In this document: piece after piece, positions 37,941 to 47,748 of the stretch
Position numbering within the stretch: the first letter of the stretch is position 1
Layout: every line of letters starts with the position of its first letter
NCBI GenBank assembly: GCA_965236175.1
Contig: CBDEAT010000006.1
Location: 10,395 to 74,394 of the forward strand
Direction of reading: 5' to 3'
Length of the DNA stretch: 64,000 nucleotides
Origin: Fontibacterium universale
GTDB taxonomy: Bacteria > Pseudomonadota > Alphaproteobacteria > Pelagibacterales > Pelagibacteraceae
Program-made: the position numbers and the translations under genes
The notes under the pieces: generated by a model
Database searches by the model: none
The model's input: the letters and a program-made list of their open reading frames with translations, nothing else
What the model was told of the DNA's origin: nothing

Positions 37941-37996
37941 TTATAAGAGTAAAAAATTATTCTATACTCGTGTCTTAAATAAATTTAAATATTTCC

Positions 37997-39436
37997 ATGA
38001 GTGCGGAAAATATTAGAATTTTAAATACCACTAAAGAACTACCCAATAATATAGAGGCAGAACAAATAATATTAGGATCAATCTTAGTAAATAACGAAAT
38101 TTTTGATGAAATTTCTACAATTGTTAATGAAAATATCTTTTTCGATCCCATTCATCAAAAAATATTTCATTATTTAAATAAATTAATCAGTAAGGGATTA
38201 CTTGCGAGTCCGATTACTTTAAAAAATTATCTAGAAAATGACCAATCATTAAAGGAGTTGGGTGGCAATGAATACATTGCAAAACTTACAAGACTTTCAA
38301 CTTCTGCTTTTCAAGCTAAAGATTATGCGAAAGTAATTTATGATCTTCATTTAAGAAGAAAGCTCATTGAATTATCTGAGAACACATTAACAGAAGCTAA
38401 TAACAAAAATTTAGAACATACTGCTGAACAATTAATAGAAGGAACAGAAAAAAAACTTTTTGATCTTGCTGAAAGAGGAAAATTTGACAGATCATATATG
38501 TCTTTTGAAAAAGCTCTTGGCGAAACCGTTGATATGGCAATGCGAGCCTTCAAAAACGATGAGGGTCTAGTTGGGGTGCCAACTGGTCTTCGTGATTTAG
38601 ATGAGAGACTTGGAGGAATGCATAAGGGAGATTTAATAATTATAGCTGGAAGACCTTCAATGGGAAAAACTGCGCTTGCAACTAATATTGCATTTCATGC
38701 TGCAAAAAAAATAATGGAAAAAAAAGAAGGCAAGTCCTCTGTTGCGTTCTTTTCTCTGGAAATGTCCTCTGAGCAATTATCAACTAGAATATTAGCTGAA
38801 CAATCAAGAATTAGATCGAATGATATAAGAAGAGGAAAAATTACTCAGGAAGATTTAGAAAAATTTATTGAAGCTTCAAAAAATATTAATGATCTTCCTC
38901 TTTATATCGACGAAACACCTGCGATTAAAATTTCTACATTAGCAAATAGAGCTCGAAGAATTAAAAGACTTCATGGTCTAGATTTAATTGTTGTCGACTA
39001 CATACAGCTAATGACTACCGGAAATTTTAAATACGAAGGTAGAGTTCAGGAAATTGGAGAAATAACTCAAGGACTAAAAGCTCTAGCTAAAGAACTCAGT
39101 GTTCCTGTATTAGCATTGTCTCAGTTATCTCGTGCTGTAGAGCAAAGAGATGATAAGAGACCTCAATTATCAGATTTAAGGGAATCTGGTTCTATCGAAC
39201 AAGATGCTGATGTGGTTATGTTTGTATATCGTCCAGAATATTATTTAGAAAAAAGCGAACCTCAAGCTGGAACGGCTGAGCATATAACATGGCAAGAAAA
39301 AATGAGCCAAGTGCATAATCAGGCACTAGTAATAATTGGCAAACAAAGACATGGCCCTACAGGTATAATTAATTTAGAATTTGAAAGCGCTTATACTAAG
39401 TTTAAAGATGCAAATAATATAAAATTTGATAATTAA
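37997..39436 (+). CDS. dnaB: Replicative DNA helicase DnaB
   Basis: DnaB is the hexameric 5'-3' helicase of the replication fork. The 479-residue protein has the N-terminal scaffold (LPNNIEAEQIILGSILVN), the Walker A GRPSMGKTALATNI, Walker B LIVVDYIQLM, and LALSQLSRAVEQRDDKRPQLSDLRESGSIEQDADVV. No intein is present. A single DnaA box lies just upstream. Confidence 0.97.
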   Translation: MSAENIRILNTTKELPNNIEAEQIILGSILVNNEIFDEISTIVNENIFFDPIHQKIFHYLNKLISKGLLASPITLKNYLENDQSLKELGGNEYIAKLTRLSTSAFQAKDYAKVIYDLHLRRKLIELSENTLTEANNKNLEHTAEQLIEGTEKKLFDLAERGKFDRSYMSFEKALGETVDMAMRAFKNDEGLVGVPTGLRDLDERLGGMHKGDLIIIAGRPSMGKTALATNIAFHAAKKIMEKKEGKSSVAFFSLEMSSEQLSTRILAEQSRIRSNDIRRGKITQEDLEKFIEASKNINDLPLYIDETPAIKISTLANRARRIKRLHGLDLIVVDYIQLMTTGNFKYEGRVQEIGEITQGLKALAKELSVPVLALSQLSRAVEQRDDKRPQLSDLRESGSIEQDADVVMFVYRPEYYLEKSEPQAGTAEHITWQEKMSQVHNQALVIIGKQRHGPTGIINLEFESAYTKFKDANNIKFDN

Positions 39437-39442
39437 TCATGA

Positions 39443-40525
39443 ATGCAATATTCGCATTCAAAACTGACTATCAATTTAAATAATATTAAAAATAACCTTA
39501 ATATTATTAAAAAATTTTCCAAAAAAAGTATTTGTCCAGTTATAAAAGCCAACGCTTATGGTCTTGGCGATGTTCAAATTGCAAAATTTTTAATAAAAAA
39601 TAAATGTAAAGATTTCTGGGTTGCAAATATTTCTGAAGCCATAAAAATAAAAAAAAACATCTCAAATATTAATATTTATGTTGCTAATGGATTAAATAAA
39701 AATGAAGAGCAAATATTCTTTAAAAATAAATTTATACCTGTTCTTAATACTTACGAACAATTTAAAAAATGGACAAATTTTTTAAATAAAAAAAAATCTT
39801 TTAATAAATTAGCAATTCAAGTCGATACGGGAATGTGCAGATCAGGAATGCAAGATGAAGAAATTTTAAAAATATATAATGAACGATCAATAATTAAAAA
39901 ATTTAAAGAAGTTATAATATATACTCACCTTGCGAGTGCTGATGAGAAAAAGAGCAAATATAACGTCCTTCAAAAACATAAGTTTTTAAAAATAAAATCA
40001 ATGTTTAATTTTCCAAATTGTAAATTTAGTCTAGCTGCTTCAGGAGGAATATTTTTAGGAAAAGAATATCATTTTGATATAGTGAGACCAGGAATAGCTT
40101 TGTATGGTGGAAAATTATTTTTTAAAAAGGGATTAAAAAATGTAGTCTCTTTGATATCTCCAGTTATTCAAATTAACCATCTTAAAAAAGGCGAAACAGC
40201 TGGTTACAATCAAAGTTATAAAGCAAAGAAAAATATAGTCACAGCAACAATTCCCCTTGGTTATGCTGATGGAATAAAAATCAAAATTTCTAATATAGGC
40301 CATGTATTTTATAAAAATATTAAGCTCCCGATGATTGGGAGAATATCTATGGATTTAATGATAGTGGATGTTAGTAAAGTTAAAAATAAAATAAAAATTG
40401 GAGATTATTTAGAAGTGTTTGGCAAAAATTTAAATTTGGATAACTTTGCAAAAGTATCCTCTACCTCACCTTATGACATAATAACTTCTGTCTCTGATAG
40501 GTGTGAAAGAGTTTATATTAATTAA
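39443..40525 (+). CDS. alr: Alanine racemase
   Basis: Alr makes D-alanine for peptidoglycan. The 360-residue PLP enzyme has the lysine in PVIKANAYGLG, VDTGMCRSGMQ, the barrel strand segment LAASGGIF, RPGIALYGG and the second-domain catalytic tyrosine in AGYNQSYKAKK, then MIGRISMDLMIVDVS. The usual alphaproteobacterial neighbour radA is missing between alr and cvpA, where an RND exporter stands instead. Confidence 0.95.
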   Translation: MQYSHSKLTINLNNIKNNLNIIKKFSKKSICPVIKANAYGLGDVQIAKFLIKNKCKDFWVANISEAIKIKKNISNINIYVANGLNKNEEQIFFKNKFIPVLNTYEQFKKWTNFLNKKKSFNKLAIQVDTGMCRSGMQDEEILKIYNERSIIKKFKEVIIYTHLASADEKKSKYNVLQKHKFLKIKSMFNFPNCKFSLAASGGIFLGKEYHFDIVRPGIALYGGKLFFKKGLKNVVSLISPVIQINHLKKGETAGYNQSYKAKKNIVTATIPLGYADGIKIKISNIGHVFYKNIKLPMIGRISMDLMIVDVSKVKNKIKIGDYLEVFGKNLNLDNFAKVSSTSPYDIITSVSDRCERVYIN

Positions 40526-40526
40526 A

Positions 40527-42984
40527 ATGAATTTTATAAATCAACTTTATAAAAAATTTTTAGAACGACCAAAATTAATACTAATTACATTAATACTAAT
40601 ATTTTCATTCTCTGTTTATAATGCAAAAAATTTTCAGTTAGACGCATCGGCAGATTCATTATTATTGGAAAATGATCCTGATTTAAATTACTTAAGATCC
40701 GTAAACGAACGTTATTCATCTGAAGAATTTTTTGTAATTACATACTCTCCTAAAAAAAAAATTAACGAAGAAAGTCTTAAGGAATTAAAAAAATTTGTTG
40801 ATGAAATTAATAATATAAAATGGGTAAGCAAAACAATAAGTGTTTTAAATGCTCCTTTATTTGAAAGTTCTGACCAGCCCTTAATAGAAAAAATTAAAAA
40901 TATTCAATACATAGTTACTCCTGGCATTGAAATTAATAGAGCTCTAAATGAATTAAAAAATAGCCCAGTATATAAAAGATTAATAATAAATGATGACGCC
41001 ACTACTTTTGGAATTGTTGTCTATATTAAAGATAACAAAAAGTATTTATCTGCTTTAAAAACAAATAAAGATTTTCTAGACAAACAACAGAATAATAAAC
41101 TTTCAGAAAAAGATTTGAATGACTTTGAGACTCATAAAGAAATTTTAGAAAAACTTAAAAAAGAACATAATAAAAATTTAGAACTTTATAATATTGAGAT
41201 TAGATCTCATATTTCAAAATATAAAAATATTGCGGATATTAATCTTTCTGGGATTCCTATGATAGCCGATGATCTAATATCGTTTGTTAAAAAAGATATA
41301 ACAGTGTTTGGCTCTGGTGTTTTTATTTTTATTCTAATAACTTTATGGTTTATCTTTAGAGATATTAGATGGGTAATCTTCCCTCTTCTAAGTTGTTTTT
41401 TGTCTATAGCTATAATGGTTGGAATGTTAGGTTACTTAAATTGGAAAGTAACAGTCATATCTTCTAATTTTATTTCGTTGATGCTCATTCTTACAATGGA
41501 AATAAACATTCACTACGTAGAAAGATACAAGCAGCTACAGGCTGAATTTCCTAAAAAGAAAGAAAATTATCTTACCTATCTAACTACAACGAAAATTTTT
41601 ACGCCAATTTTATACGCAGTATTAACAACTGTACTTGCATTCTTATCATTTATTTTTTGCGACATTAAACCAGTTATAGATTTTGGATGGATGATGACTC
41701 TTGGATTATTTATTTCGTTATTTGTATCAATGATATTACTCCCTTATTTAATTATTAAATTTAAACCAAAGGCAACGCCTATTCATGAAAGTAAAGATTC
41801 TAAAATAGCAGAGGTGTTTGCCTCGATTGCTTTAAATCACAGATTTTTAGTGATGGCTTTTTCAACCATTAGTTTTAATTTTAAGTATTTATGGAATGAC
41901 AAGATTAAAAGTTGAAAATAGTTTTATTAACTACTTTGATAAAAAAACTGAAATATATCAAGGAATGAAATTAATTGATGAAAAATTAGGAGGAACAACT
42001 CCTTTGGAAATTATTTTAAAATTTAAAGATTCAGACAAAAAAAGTACTAAGAATGATGATGATTTTTTCCAAGGATCAGACTCAAATGAATACAAGGATA
42101 GCTATTGGTTTACTAATTTTAGAGTAAATAACATTGTTAATGTTCATAAATATTTAGAATCTTTGCCTGAGATAGGAAAAGTCTTATCATTTTATTCAGT
42201 TTTACAATTGGGTGAAAAGATTAATGATAATAAAAAATTAGGACCTTTAGAAATGGCAATTTTATACAGCAAATTACCTGATGATATCAAAAAGACTATA
42301 GTAACACCTTATGTTTCAATTGAAAATAATGAAGCAAGAATTTCTCTTAGAATAATAGATTCTAATCCCAATCTTAATAGAAAAGAACTTTTAATAAAAA
42401 TACAAAAAGACTTAGAAGAAAAATTAAATCTTAAAAAAGATGAATTTAAAATTACAGGAGTATTAGTAATATTTAATAACTTGCTACAAAGTTTATTTGA
42501 TTCACAAATTAAAACTCTAGGAATAACATTTGCAGGAATTTTCATTTTATTATTAATATTATTCAAATCATTGTCTTGGTCTATTGTGGCTGCCATTCCA
42601 AATTTTACTGCAGCTTTATTTATTTTGGGAAGTTTAGGTCTGTTTAATGTACCTTTAGATATGATGACAATAACAATTGCATCTATTACTGTTGGAATAG
42701 CTATTGATAATAGTATTCACTACATTTATCGCTTTAGAGAAGAATTTAAAATAAACAAAAATTATAAAAAAACTATTGAAATTTGCCATAGATCTGTTGG
42801 CAAAGCGATAGTTAATGCTTCGTTAACTATTGTCTTTGGATTTTCAATATTAATACTATCTAACTTTATTCCTTCAATTTATTTTGGAATTTTTACTGGT
42901 TTAGCAATGTTAACAGCAATGACCCTTGTGTTAACTTTAATGCCTCAGTTAATTGCTATTATTAAACCATTTAAGAATGGATAA
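40527..42984 (+). CDS. RND/MMPL-family exporter, +1 frameshift near 41877
   Basis: This is a large inner membrane transporter with two repeats of one transmembrane helix, a periplasmic domain and a five-helix SSD-like bundle. ATG 40527 is preferred over a GTG at 40503 that would overlap alr. The first frame ends in TGA after FSTISFNFKYLWNDKIKS. Removing one base (A at about 41877) reads FSTISFILSIYGMTRLKVENSFINYF, the expected start of the second repeat, and continues to 42984. The repaired protein is 818 residues. It resembles the HpnN-like/MMPL group of hydrophobe exporters; the substrate is unknown. It overlaps cvpA by 8 nt. Confidence 0.83.
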
Positions 42985-43525
42985 TTTAATAAATTTTTTT
43001 CAGTCTAATAACATAAATACATTCGATATCATCGTAGCTATAATAATTCTCTTTAACTTAATATCTTCTACTAAAAAAGGATTTGTATTGAGTCTAATTT
43101 CTTTTTTAAAATGGATCATTGCTTTTATAGTTGCAAAATTTTCAATTCCTTACGCCCTTCCTTATGTTAGTAAAATAATTGAAAATGAGTCAACGGCCAG
43201 AACAGCGGCGGGTGTAACTGTGTTTTTATTAAGTCTATTCTTAATTATAGTCTTGGGCAAAGCTATGGGGAAATCTCTAAAATGGGCCGGTTTAGGAGGA
43301 ATTGATAAATTGTTTGGTTTTGTCTTTGGGGGGATTACGGGTTATTTTTATTGTGTTATAATACTGAGTCTATCTAATTATATTTACCTATATGATAAGT
43401 GGCCTGCCTATCTCAAAAACGGCTCTTCTTACAACGTCATTGAATACGGACGAAAATTATTTGACGAAAAAATTCTATTTAGTAACGAATATATTGATGA
43501 AACAAAAAAGAAATTAAAAAAATAA
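42977..43525 (+). CDS. cvpA: CvpA-family membrane protein
   Basis: This is a 182-residue protein with four hydrophobic segments and the CvpA motif GFVLSLISFLKWIIAFIVAKF, followed by LGGIDKLFGFVFGGITGYFYC. ATG 42977 gives the usual start; an earlier start at 42953 would add residues read in the exporter's other frame. CvpA-type proteins are linked to purF in many proteobacteria, as here. Its biochemical role is not established, with cell envelope integrity the best supported link. Confidence 0.88.
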   Translation: MDNLINFFQSNNINTFDIIVAIIILFNLISSTKKGFVLSLISFLKWIIAFIVAKFSIPYALPYVSKIIENESTARTAAGVTVFLLSLFLIIVLGKAMGKSLKWAGLGGIDKLFGFVFGGITGYFYCVIILSLSNYIYLYDKWPAYLKNGSSYNVIEYGRKLFDEKILFSNEYIDETKKKLKK

Positions 43526-43530
43526 TTTTT

Positions 43531-44982
43531 ATGCAATTAGATTTAAACGCTGACAAATTAAATGAAGAGTGTGGTGTTTTTGGAATCTTTGATCATATTG
43601 ACGCTTCTGCTTTAACTGCTTTAGGATTGCATTCGTTACAACATCGAGGTCAAGAATCTTGCGGTATTGTTTCGTACGATGGTAAAAATTATTTTTCTGA
43701 AAGAAGATTAGGACTAGTTGGTGATAACTTCACAAAAGAAACTACAATACAAAAACTTCCTGGAAATTTTGCAATAGGTCATAACCGTTATTCTACGACA
43801 GGCGCACCTGTGTTAAGAAATATTCAGCCCTTTTTTGCAGATCTATATACTGGTGGAATTAGCATTGCTCATAATGGAAATCTTACCAATTCAATAATGT
43901 TAAGAGAAAAGATGATTAAAGATGGAGCTATATTTCAAACGACTTCTGATACAGAAACTATCGTTCAATTAATTGCTCGTTCAAAAAGATTAAAGACTAT
44001 CGATAAAATAATAGACTCCTTATTTCAAATACAGGGTGGCTATGCGCTTGTAATGCTTACAAATAAAAAACTAATCGGTGTAAGAGATCCCTATGGGATA
44101 AGACCTTTAGTTCTTGGCAAATTAAAAAAATCATATGTGCTAGCCTCTGAAACTTGCGCACTGGATATTATTGGTGCAACTTTTGTTCGTGAAGTCGAGA
44201 ATGGTGAAATTGTAGTTATTACAAATGATGGGGTTGAAAGCATTAAGCCATTCCCTAAGATGAAAGCGCGTCCGTGCATATTTGAATATATATATTTTGC
44301 AAGACCTGACAGTTTAATGTCTGGAAAAAGTGTTTACGAATTTAGAAAAAATTTTGGAGAACAGTTAGCAAAAGAATCTCATGTGGATGCCGACATAGTT
44401 TCTGCAGTTCCTGATTCTGGAGTTCCTGCTGCGATAGGATATTCTAGAGAATCTAAGATCCCTTTTGAATTAGGATTAATAAGAAATCATTATGTAGGAA
44501 GAACTTTCATTGAGCCTACACAGCAAATTAGACAGTTGGGCGTTAAATTAAAACACAATCCAAATTCATCATTAGTTAAAAATAAAAGAGTAATTTTAAT
44601 AGATGATTCAATAGTAAGAGGAACTACATCTAAAAAAATAGTGCAGATGATGTATGATGCTGGGGCAAAAGAAGTGCATATGAGAATATCTTGTCCTCCT
44701 ATTATGTATCCGGACTACTATGGAATTGACACTCCAGATAAAGATCAGCTTTTAGCTTCTATTATGTCTTTGGATGAAATGACTAAATATATTGGCGTTA
44801 AAACTTTAAAATTCTTATCGATAGATGGTATTTACAAAGCTATGGGTTACCAAAAACGTAATAATGCAAATCCTGAATTTACAGATCATTATTTTACTGG
44901 TGACTATCCTATACCTCCGCTTGATCAATCAAATAGAAGCGTAAAAGACAATCAGTTATCTCTGCTAAGTAATATTAGATAA
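43531..44982 (+). CDS. purF: Amidophosphoribosyltransferase PurF
   Basis: PurF performs the first committed step of purine synthesis. The 483-residue protein has a 13-residue propeptide and the catalytic cysteine in NEECGVFGIFDH, the glutaminase core HRGQESCGI and HNRYSTTGA, IAHNGNLTN, and the PRPP-binding loop VILIDDSIVRGTTSKKIV. There is no CxxC cluster set typical of the Bacillus-type Fe-S enzyme in the C-terminal part that I can assign. It converges with der. Confidence 0.96.
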   Translation: MQLDLNADKLNEECGVFGIFDHIDASALTALGLHSLQHRGQESCGIVSYDGKNYFSERRLGLVGDNFTKETTIQKLPGNFAIGHNRYSTTGAPVLRNIQPFFADLYTGGISIAHNGNLTNSIMLREKMIKDGAIFQTTSDTETIVQLIARSKRLKTIDKIIDSLFQIQGGYALVMLTNKKLIGVRDPYGIRPLVLGKLKKSYVLASETCALDIIGATFVREVENGEIVVITNDGVESIKPFPKMKARPCIFEYIYFARPDSLMSGKSVYEFRKNFGEQLAKESHVDADIVSAVPDSGVPAAIGYSRESKIPFELGLIRNHYVGRTFIEPTQQIRQLGVKLKHNPNSSLVKNKRVILIDDSIVRGTTSKKIVQMMYDAGAKEVHMRISCPPIMYPDYYGIDTPDKDQLLASIMSLDEMTKYIGVKTLKFLSIDGIYKAMGYQKRNNANPEFTDHYFTGDYPIPPLDQSNRSVKDNQLSLLSNIR

Positions 44983-44983
44983 T

Positions 44984-45817
44984 TTAATACTTTTTAGCTT
45001 TAAAAGGATTTTCTGCGCTAACAAATCTTAAAAATATTTTAAAACCCTTAATATTGAATTTTTTACTTAAACTTTTAGATAAATATTTTTGATAATCCAA
45101 TGAAAGTTTATTAGCTTGGTTTCCAAAAATTTTAAAAATGATTGGTCTTGTGCTGACTTGTTTAATATATTTTATTTTAGGACGAAATCTTGAATATACA
45201 GGGATTTTATTTTTATTTATTGCGTCCTGTAAAGCCTGATTTAAATCTTTATTATCGTAATTTTTTCTTAAACGAGAATGTATGCTAATCACTTCATCAA
45301 ATATTTTTTTAGGAAATTCTAATTTTAAAGAACAGATACTAAATGGATCTGCTAGTAAAGCATCAGAAAACAAATTTTTTATATAATAAATATATTCATT
45401 TTTAATTTTCTTTAATTCATCAACTAAATCAATTTTGTTGATAACAAAAATTAATCCTTTGCCTTTATCTAGTACTAATCTACAAATTTGTTTATCTGTT
45501 TTTGTAAATTCTTTATCGGCTTCAATCATAAACAGAACAACGTCTGCAAGGTAAATTGCCTTTAAACTTTCTTTTGTAATATATTGTTGCTCATCAGATT
45601 TTGATTTTCCTTTTCTTTTTAATCCTCCTGAATCAATTAATTTAAAAGTTCTATTTTTGTATGAAATGTTATCTATAAAAAGATCTGTTGTTGTTCCTGG
45701 TATTTCACTAACGGGTGACAAATCTTTATTTAAAACTTTATTGAAAAAAGTAGATTTGCCAACATTTGGCTTTCCTACTATTGCAAGAGTTATAACTCCT
45801 GATGCTATTTTATCCAT
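44984..45817 (-). CDS. der: Der (EngA)-like ribosome assembly GTPase with one G domain plus KH domain
   Basis: Der normally has two G domains and a C-terminal KH-like domain (about 440-490 residues) and acts in 50S assembly. This protein is only 277 residues. Residues 11-170 form one G domain: VGKPNVGKSTFFN (G1), PGTTTD (G2), DSGGLKRKGK (G3), INKIDL (G4). The rest is the KH part (TRPIIFKIFGNQANKLSLDYQKYLSKSL ... SAENPFKAKK). The LKRKGK after G3 and direct attachment to the KH domain identify it as the second G domain; the first is missing. The start is translationally coupled to the bamB stop (TAATG), so there is no room for a lost 5' part. Its usual bamB neighbour supports orthology. Confidence 0.88.
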   Translation of the reverse strand: MDKIASGVITLAIVGKPNVGKSTFFNKVLNKDLSPVSEIPGTTTDLFIDNISYKNRTFKLIDSGGLKRKGKSKSDEQQYITKESLKAIYLADVVLFMIEADKEFTKTDKQICRLVLDKGKGLIFVINKIDLVDELKKIKNEYIYYIKNLFSDALLADPFSICSLKLEFPKKIFDEVISIHSRLRKNYDNKDLNQALQDAINKNKIPVYSRFRPKIKYIKQVSTRPIIFKIFGNQANKLSLDYQKYLSKSLSKKFNIKGFKIFLRFVSAENPFKAKKY

Positions 45818-47115
45818 TAATTGAGTATTATTAATTCCGATGAACGATTAAGGATAAATATTTTATTATCAACTATAATCGGCGCCCTAGATAGATCATT
45901 GTTAATTTTTTTATGAGTGACATACTTTCCATCATTTGCTGATATTTTATAAATATCTCCATTTGAAGATGTTGCGTATAAATTATTCGAAGCAAGTAAC
46001 AATCCATAATAATCTAGAGAAACTTTCTTATCTTTTGACAACTTAGCAAGATTTAAAGACCATAAAATAGTTCCATTTAATTTATTAAAGGCAATAACAA
46101 ATCCATTTTCTGTTAAGACAAATAAATATTTATCTGTACTAATATGATTTTGAATTGATGATAATTTATGAGACCATTTTATTTCGCCTGTTTCGAGGTT
46201 AAAATTAAAAAAATCACCGCTATTAGAAGAAACATAAACATCTTTTTTATCAACTAGAATATTAGAAATCTTGAACACTAAATTATTAGAAATGGTATTT
46301 TGAGATAAAATATTTTTAGTCCAAATTATAACTTGCTGATCTAAGTCAATTGCAGTGATATCCCCAACATCATTGGAAAATAATAATTTATTATCATATA
46401 ATGAGATATTGCTTGATCTAGATGGTTTTATTAGACCAGACAAAGATTCAAAGCTCCATATTTTTTGACCATCTGATGGATTGAAAGCATAAAGACGACT
46501 ATTTTGATTTACGACATACAAAACGCCTTTATGAAAGTTCAAATGTGATGAAAATGGAATCCCGTAGTTTTGTTGCCAAATAGTCTTTCCTGCCTGAACA
46601 TCAATTGAATAAATAAATCCTAAATTATCAGCTGCGTACAAAACATCACCATTTAAAAATAATGCAATATTTTTTGGATAATCATTATAAGAACTTTCGT
46701 ATATTTTTAATTCCCAAATAATTTTCTGACTGATCGTATCAAATTTATAAATTTTTCCTTTTTCATCACTAAAGAAAACATAATTTTCAAACACTAATAA
46801 TGACCCACTGTCATTATTCTTATTTATGTAATCTCCAATACTCTTTTTAAAAATATCTTGAAATTTTCCTTCATAAACTAAATGGTCATAAAAATTGTTA
46901 GAAGAAAAATGTTCATATGACCATTTTTTATTAAGCTGAGGTTGATTTAATTGTAATAGAGATCTGGAATCAACTTCCTTATCAAAAACATTATTTGCAT
47001 CGAAAACATTTATTTTTTCACCCTGTTTTTTAAAAATATCAAGATCTACTTTTTTATCTTTGTCTGACGAACATGAAAAGATTATTAATGAAAAAAATAT
47101 TAAAAGTAATTTCAT
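45817..47115 (-). CDS. bamB: Outer membrane assembly lipoprotein BamB
   Basis: BamB is a beta-propeller lipoprotein of the BAM complex. The 432-residue protein has a lipoprotein signal (LLLIFFSLIIFSCSSDK) with the lipid cysteine near residue 15, followed by repeated PQQ-like blades: FDTISQKIIWELKIY, SIDVQAGKTIWQQNYG, FNPSDGQKIWSFESL, FNLETGEIKWSHKL and FNKLNGTILWSLNL. It lies between the YfgM-like gene and der, as in many proteobacteria. Confidence 0.92.
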   Translation of the reverse strand: MKLLLIFFSLIIFSCSSDKDKKVDLDIFKKQGEKINVFDANNVFDKEVDSRSLLQLNQPQLNKKWSYEHFSSNNFYDHLVYEGKFQDIFKKSIGDYINKNNDSGSLLVFENYVFFSDEKGKIYKFDTISQKIIWELKIYESSYNDYPKNIALFLNGDVLYAADNLGFIYSIDVQAGKTIWQQNYGIPFSSHLNFHKGVLYVVNQNSRLYAFNPSDGQKIWSFESLSGLIKPSRSSNISLYDNKLLFSNDVGDITAIDLDQQVIIWTKNILSQNTISNNLVFKISNILVDKKDVYVSSNSGDFFNFNLETGEIKWSHKLSSIQNHISTDKYLFVLTENGFVIAFNKLNGTILWSLNLAKLSKDKKVSLDYYGLLLASNNLYATSSNGDIYKISANDGKYVTHKKINNDLSRAPIIVDNKIFILNRSSELIILN

Positions 47116-47748
47116 TTATTTTATATCTTTGATTTTCTTTTCTAGATCTTTTTTAAAAATTTCTGGAATATCTGAAATTTTAATAGCCTGATCATAGATA
47201 TCTTTTGCTTTAATTTTTTGACCTTTGCTTAAATAAAAATCACCTAATACCTCCAACGACAAAACTCTCCATGGAGAATTTTTAAAATCACCGGGATTTA
47301 ATAAATTTAAAAATTGCAATTCATCTAAATTGTCGAAAGCTAACAAGGCTTTTTTAATTTTAAATAAATCTTTATCATTCTTTTCTATATTAGACTTAAT
47401 TGCGTAATCTAAAATTGAAATTTGTTCATTTTTATTTTCTTTCGATAATTCTAGTAATTTGGAAATTGCTAATACTTTGTATAGATTGATTTTAGAATCT
47501 TTTAAAATTTCTAGTCTTATTTTAGCTTCAGCTATTTTTTTATCATTAATAAGGCTTAGAATTACGACATATTCTTGCGTATATTTTTTTGCTCTATTTT
47601 CAAAAATAATATTTTTACCAACTATAAAGGCAATTGTTAAAATAATTAAAGATAAGAAAATAATAATTATTAATTTATATTTTTTAAAAAAATTTATAAA
47701 TTTATCTTGTTTTAAATCGTCTTCTATTTCGTTAAAAATTTGATTCAT
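47116..47748 (-). CDS. YfgM-like single-pass membrane protein with TPR-type repeats
   Basis: The 210-residue protein has one N-terminal transmembrane helix (KYKLIIIIFLSLIILTIAFIVG, about residues 24-45) and a helical periplasmic part with TPR-like pairs, ending in a repeat (DFYLSKGQKIKAKDIYDQAI). Position directly before bamB-der matches yfgM in E. coli, whose product is a chaperone partner at the Sec translocon. The functional transfer is inference. It starts 1 nt after bamB's upstream boundary and overlaps panB by 4 nt. Confidence 0.7.
   Translation of the reverse strand: MNQIFNEIEDDLKQDKFINFFKKYKLIIIIFLSLIILTIAFIVGKNIIFENRAKKYTQEYVVILSLINDKKIAEAKIRLEILKDSKINLYKVLAISKLLELSKENKNEQISILDYAIKSNIEKNDKDLFKIKKALLAFDNLDELQFLNLLNPGDFKNSPWRVLSLEVLGDFYLSKGQKIKAKDIYDQAIKISDIPEIFKKDLEKKIKDIK

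Noticed and set aside
37916..37996. Replication origin at the rplI-dnaB gap
   Set aside because: One DnaA box only, no cluster of boxes and no origin-type neighbour genes; a promoter site is more likely.
651..41877. UGA or other stop-codon reassignment as the explanation for the broken genes
   Set aside because: After each break the stops reached are TAA or TGA, and the conserved sequence resumes in a different frame, so a changed code would not repair the proteins.
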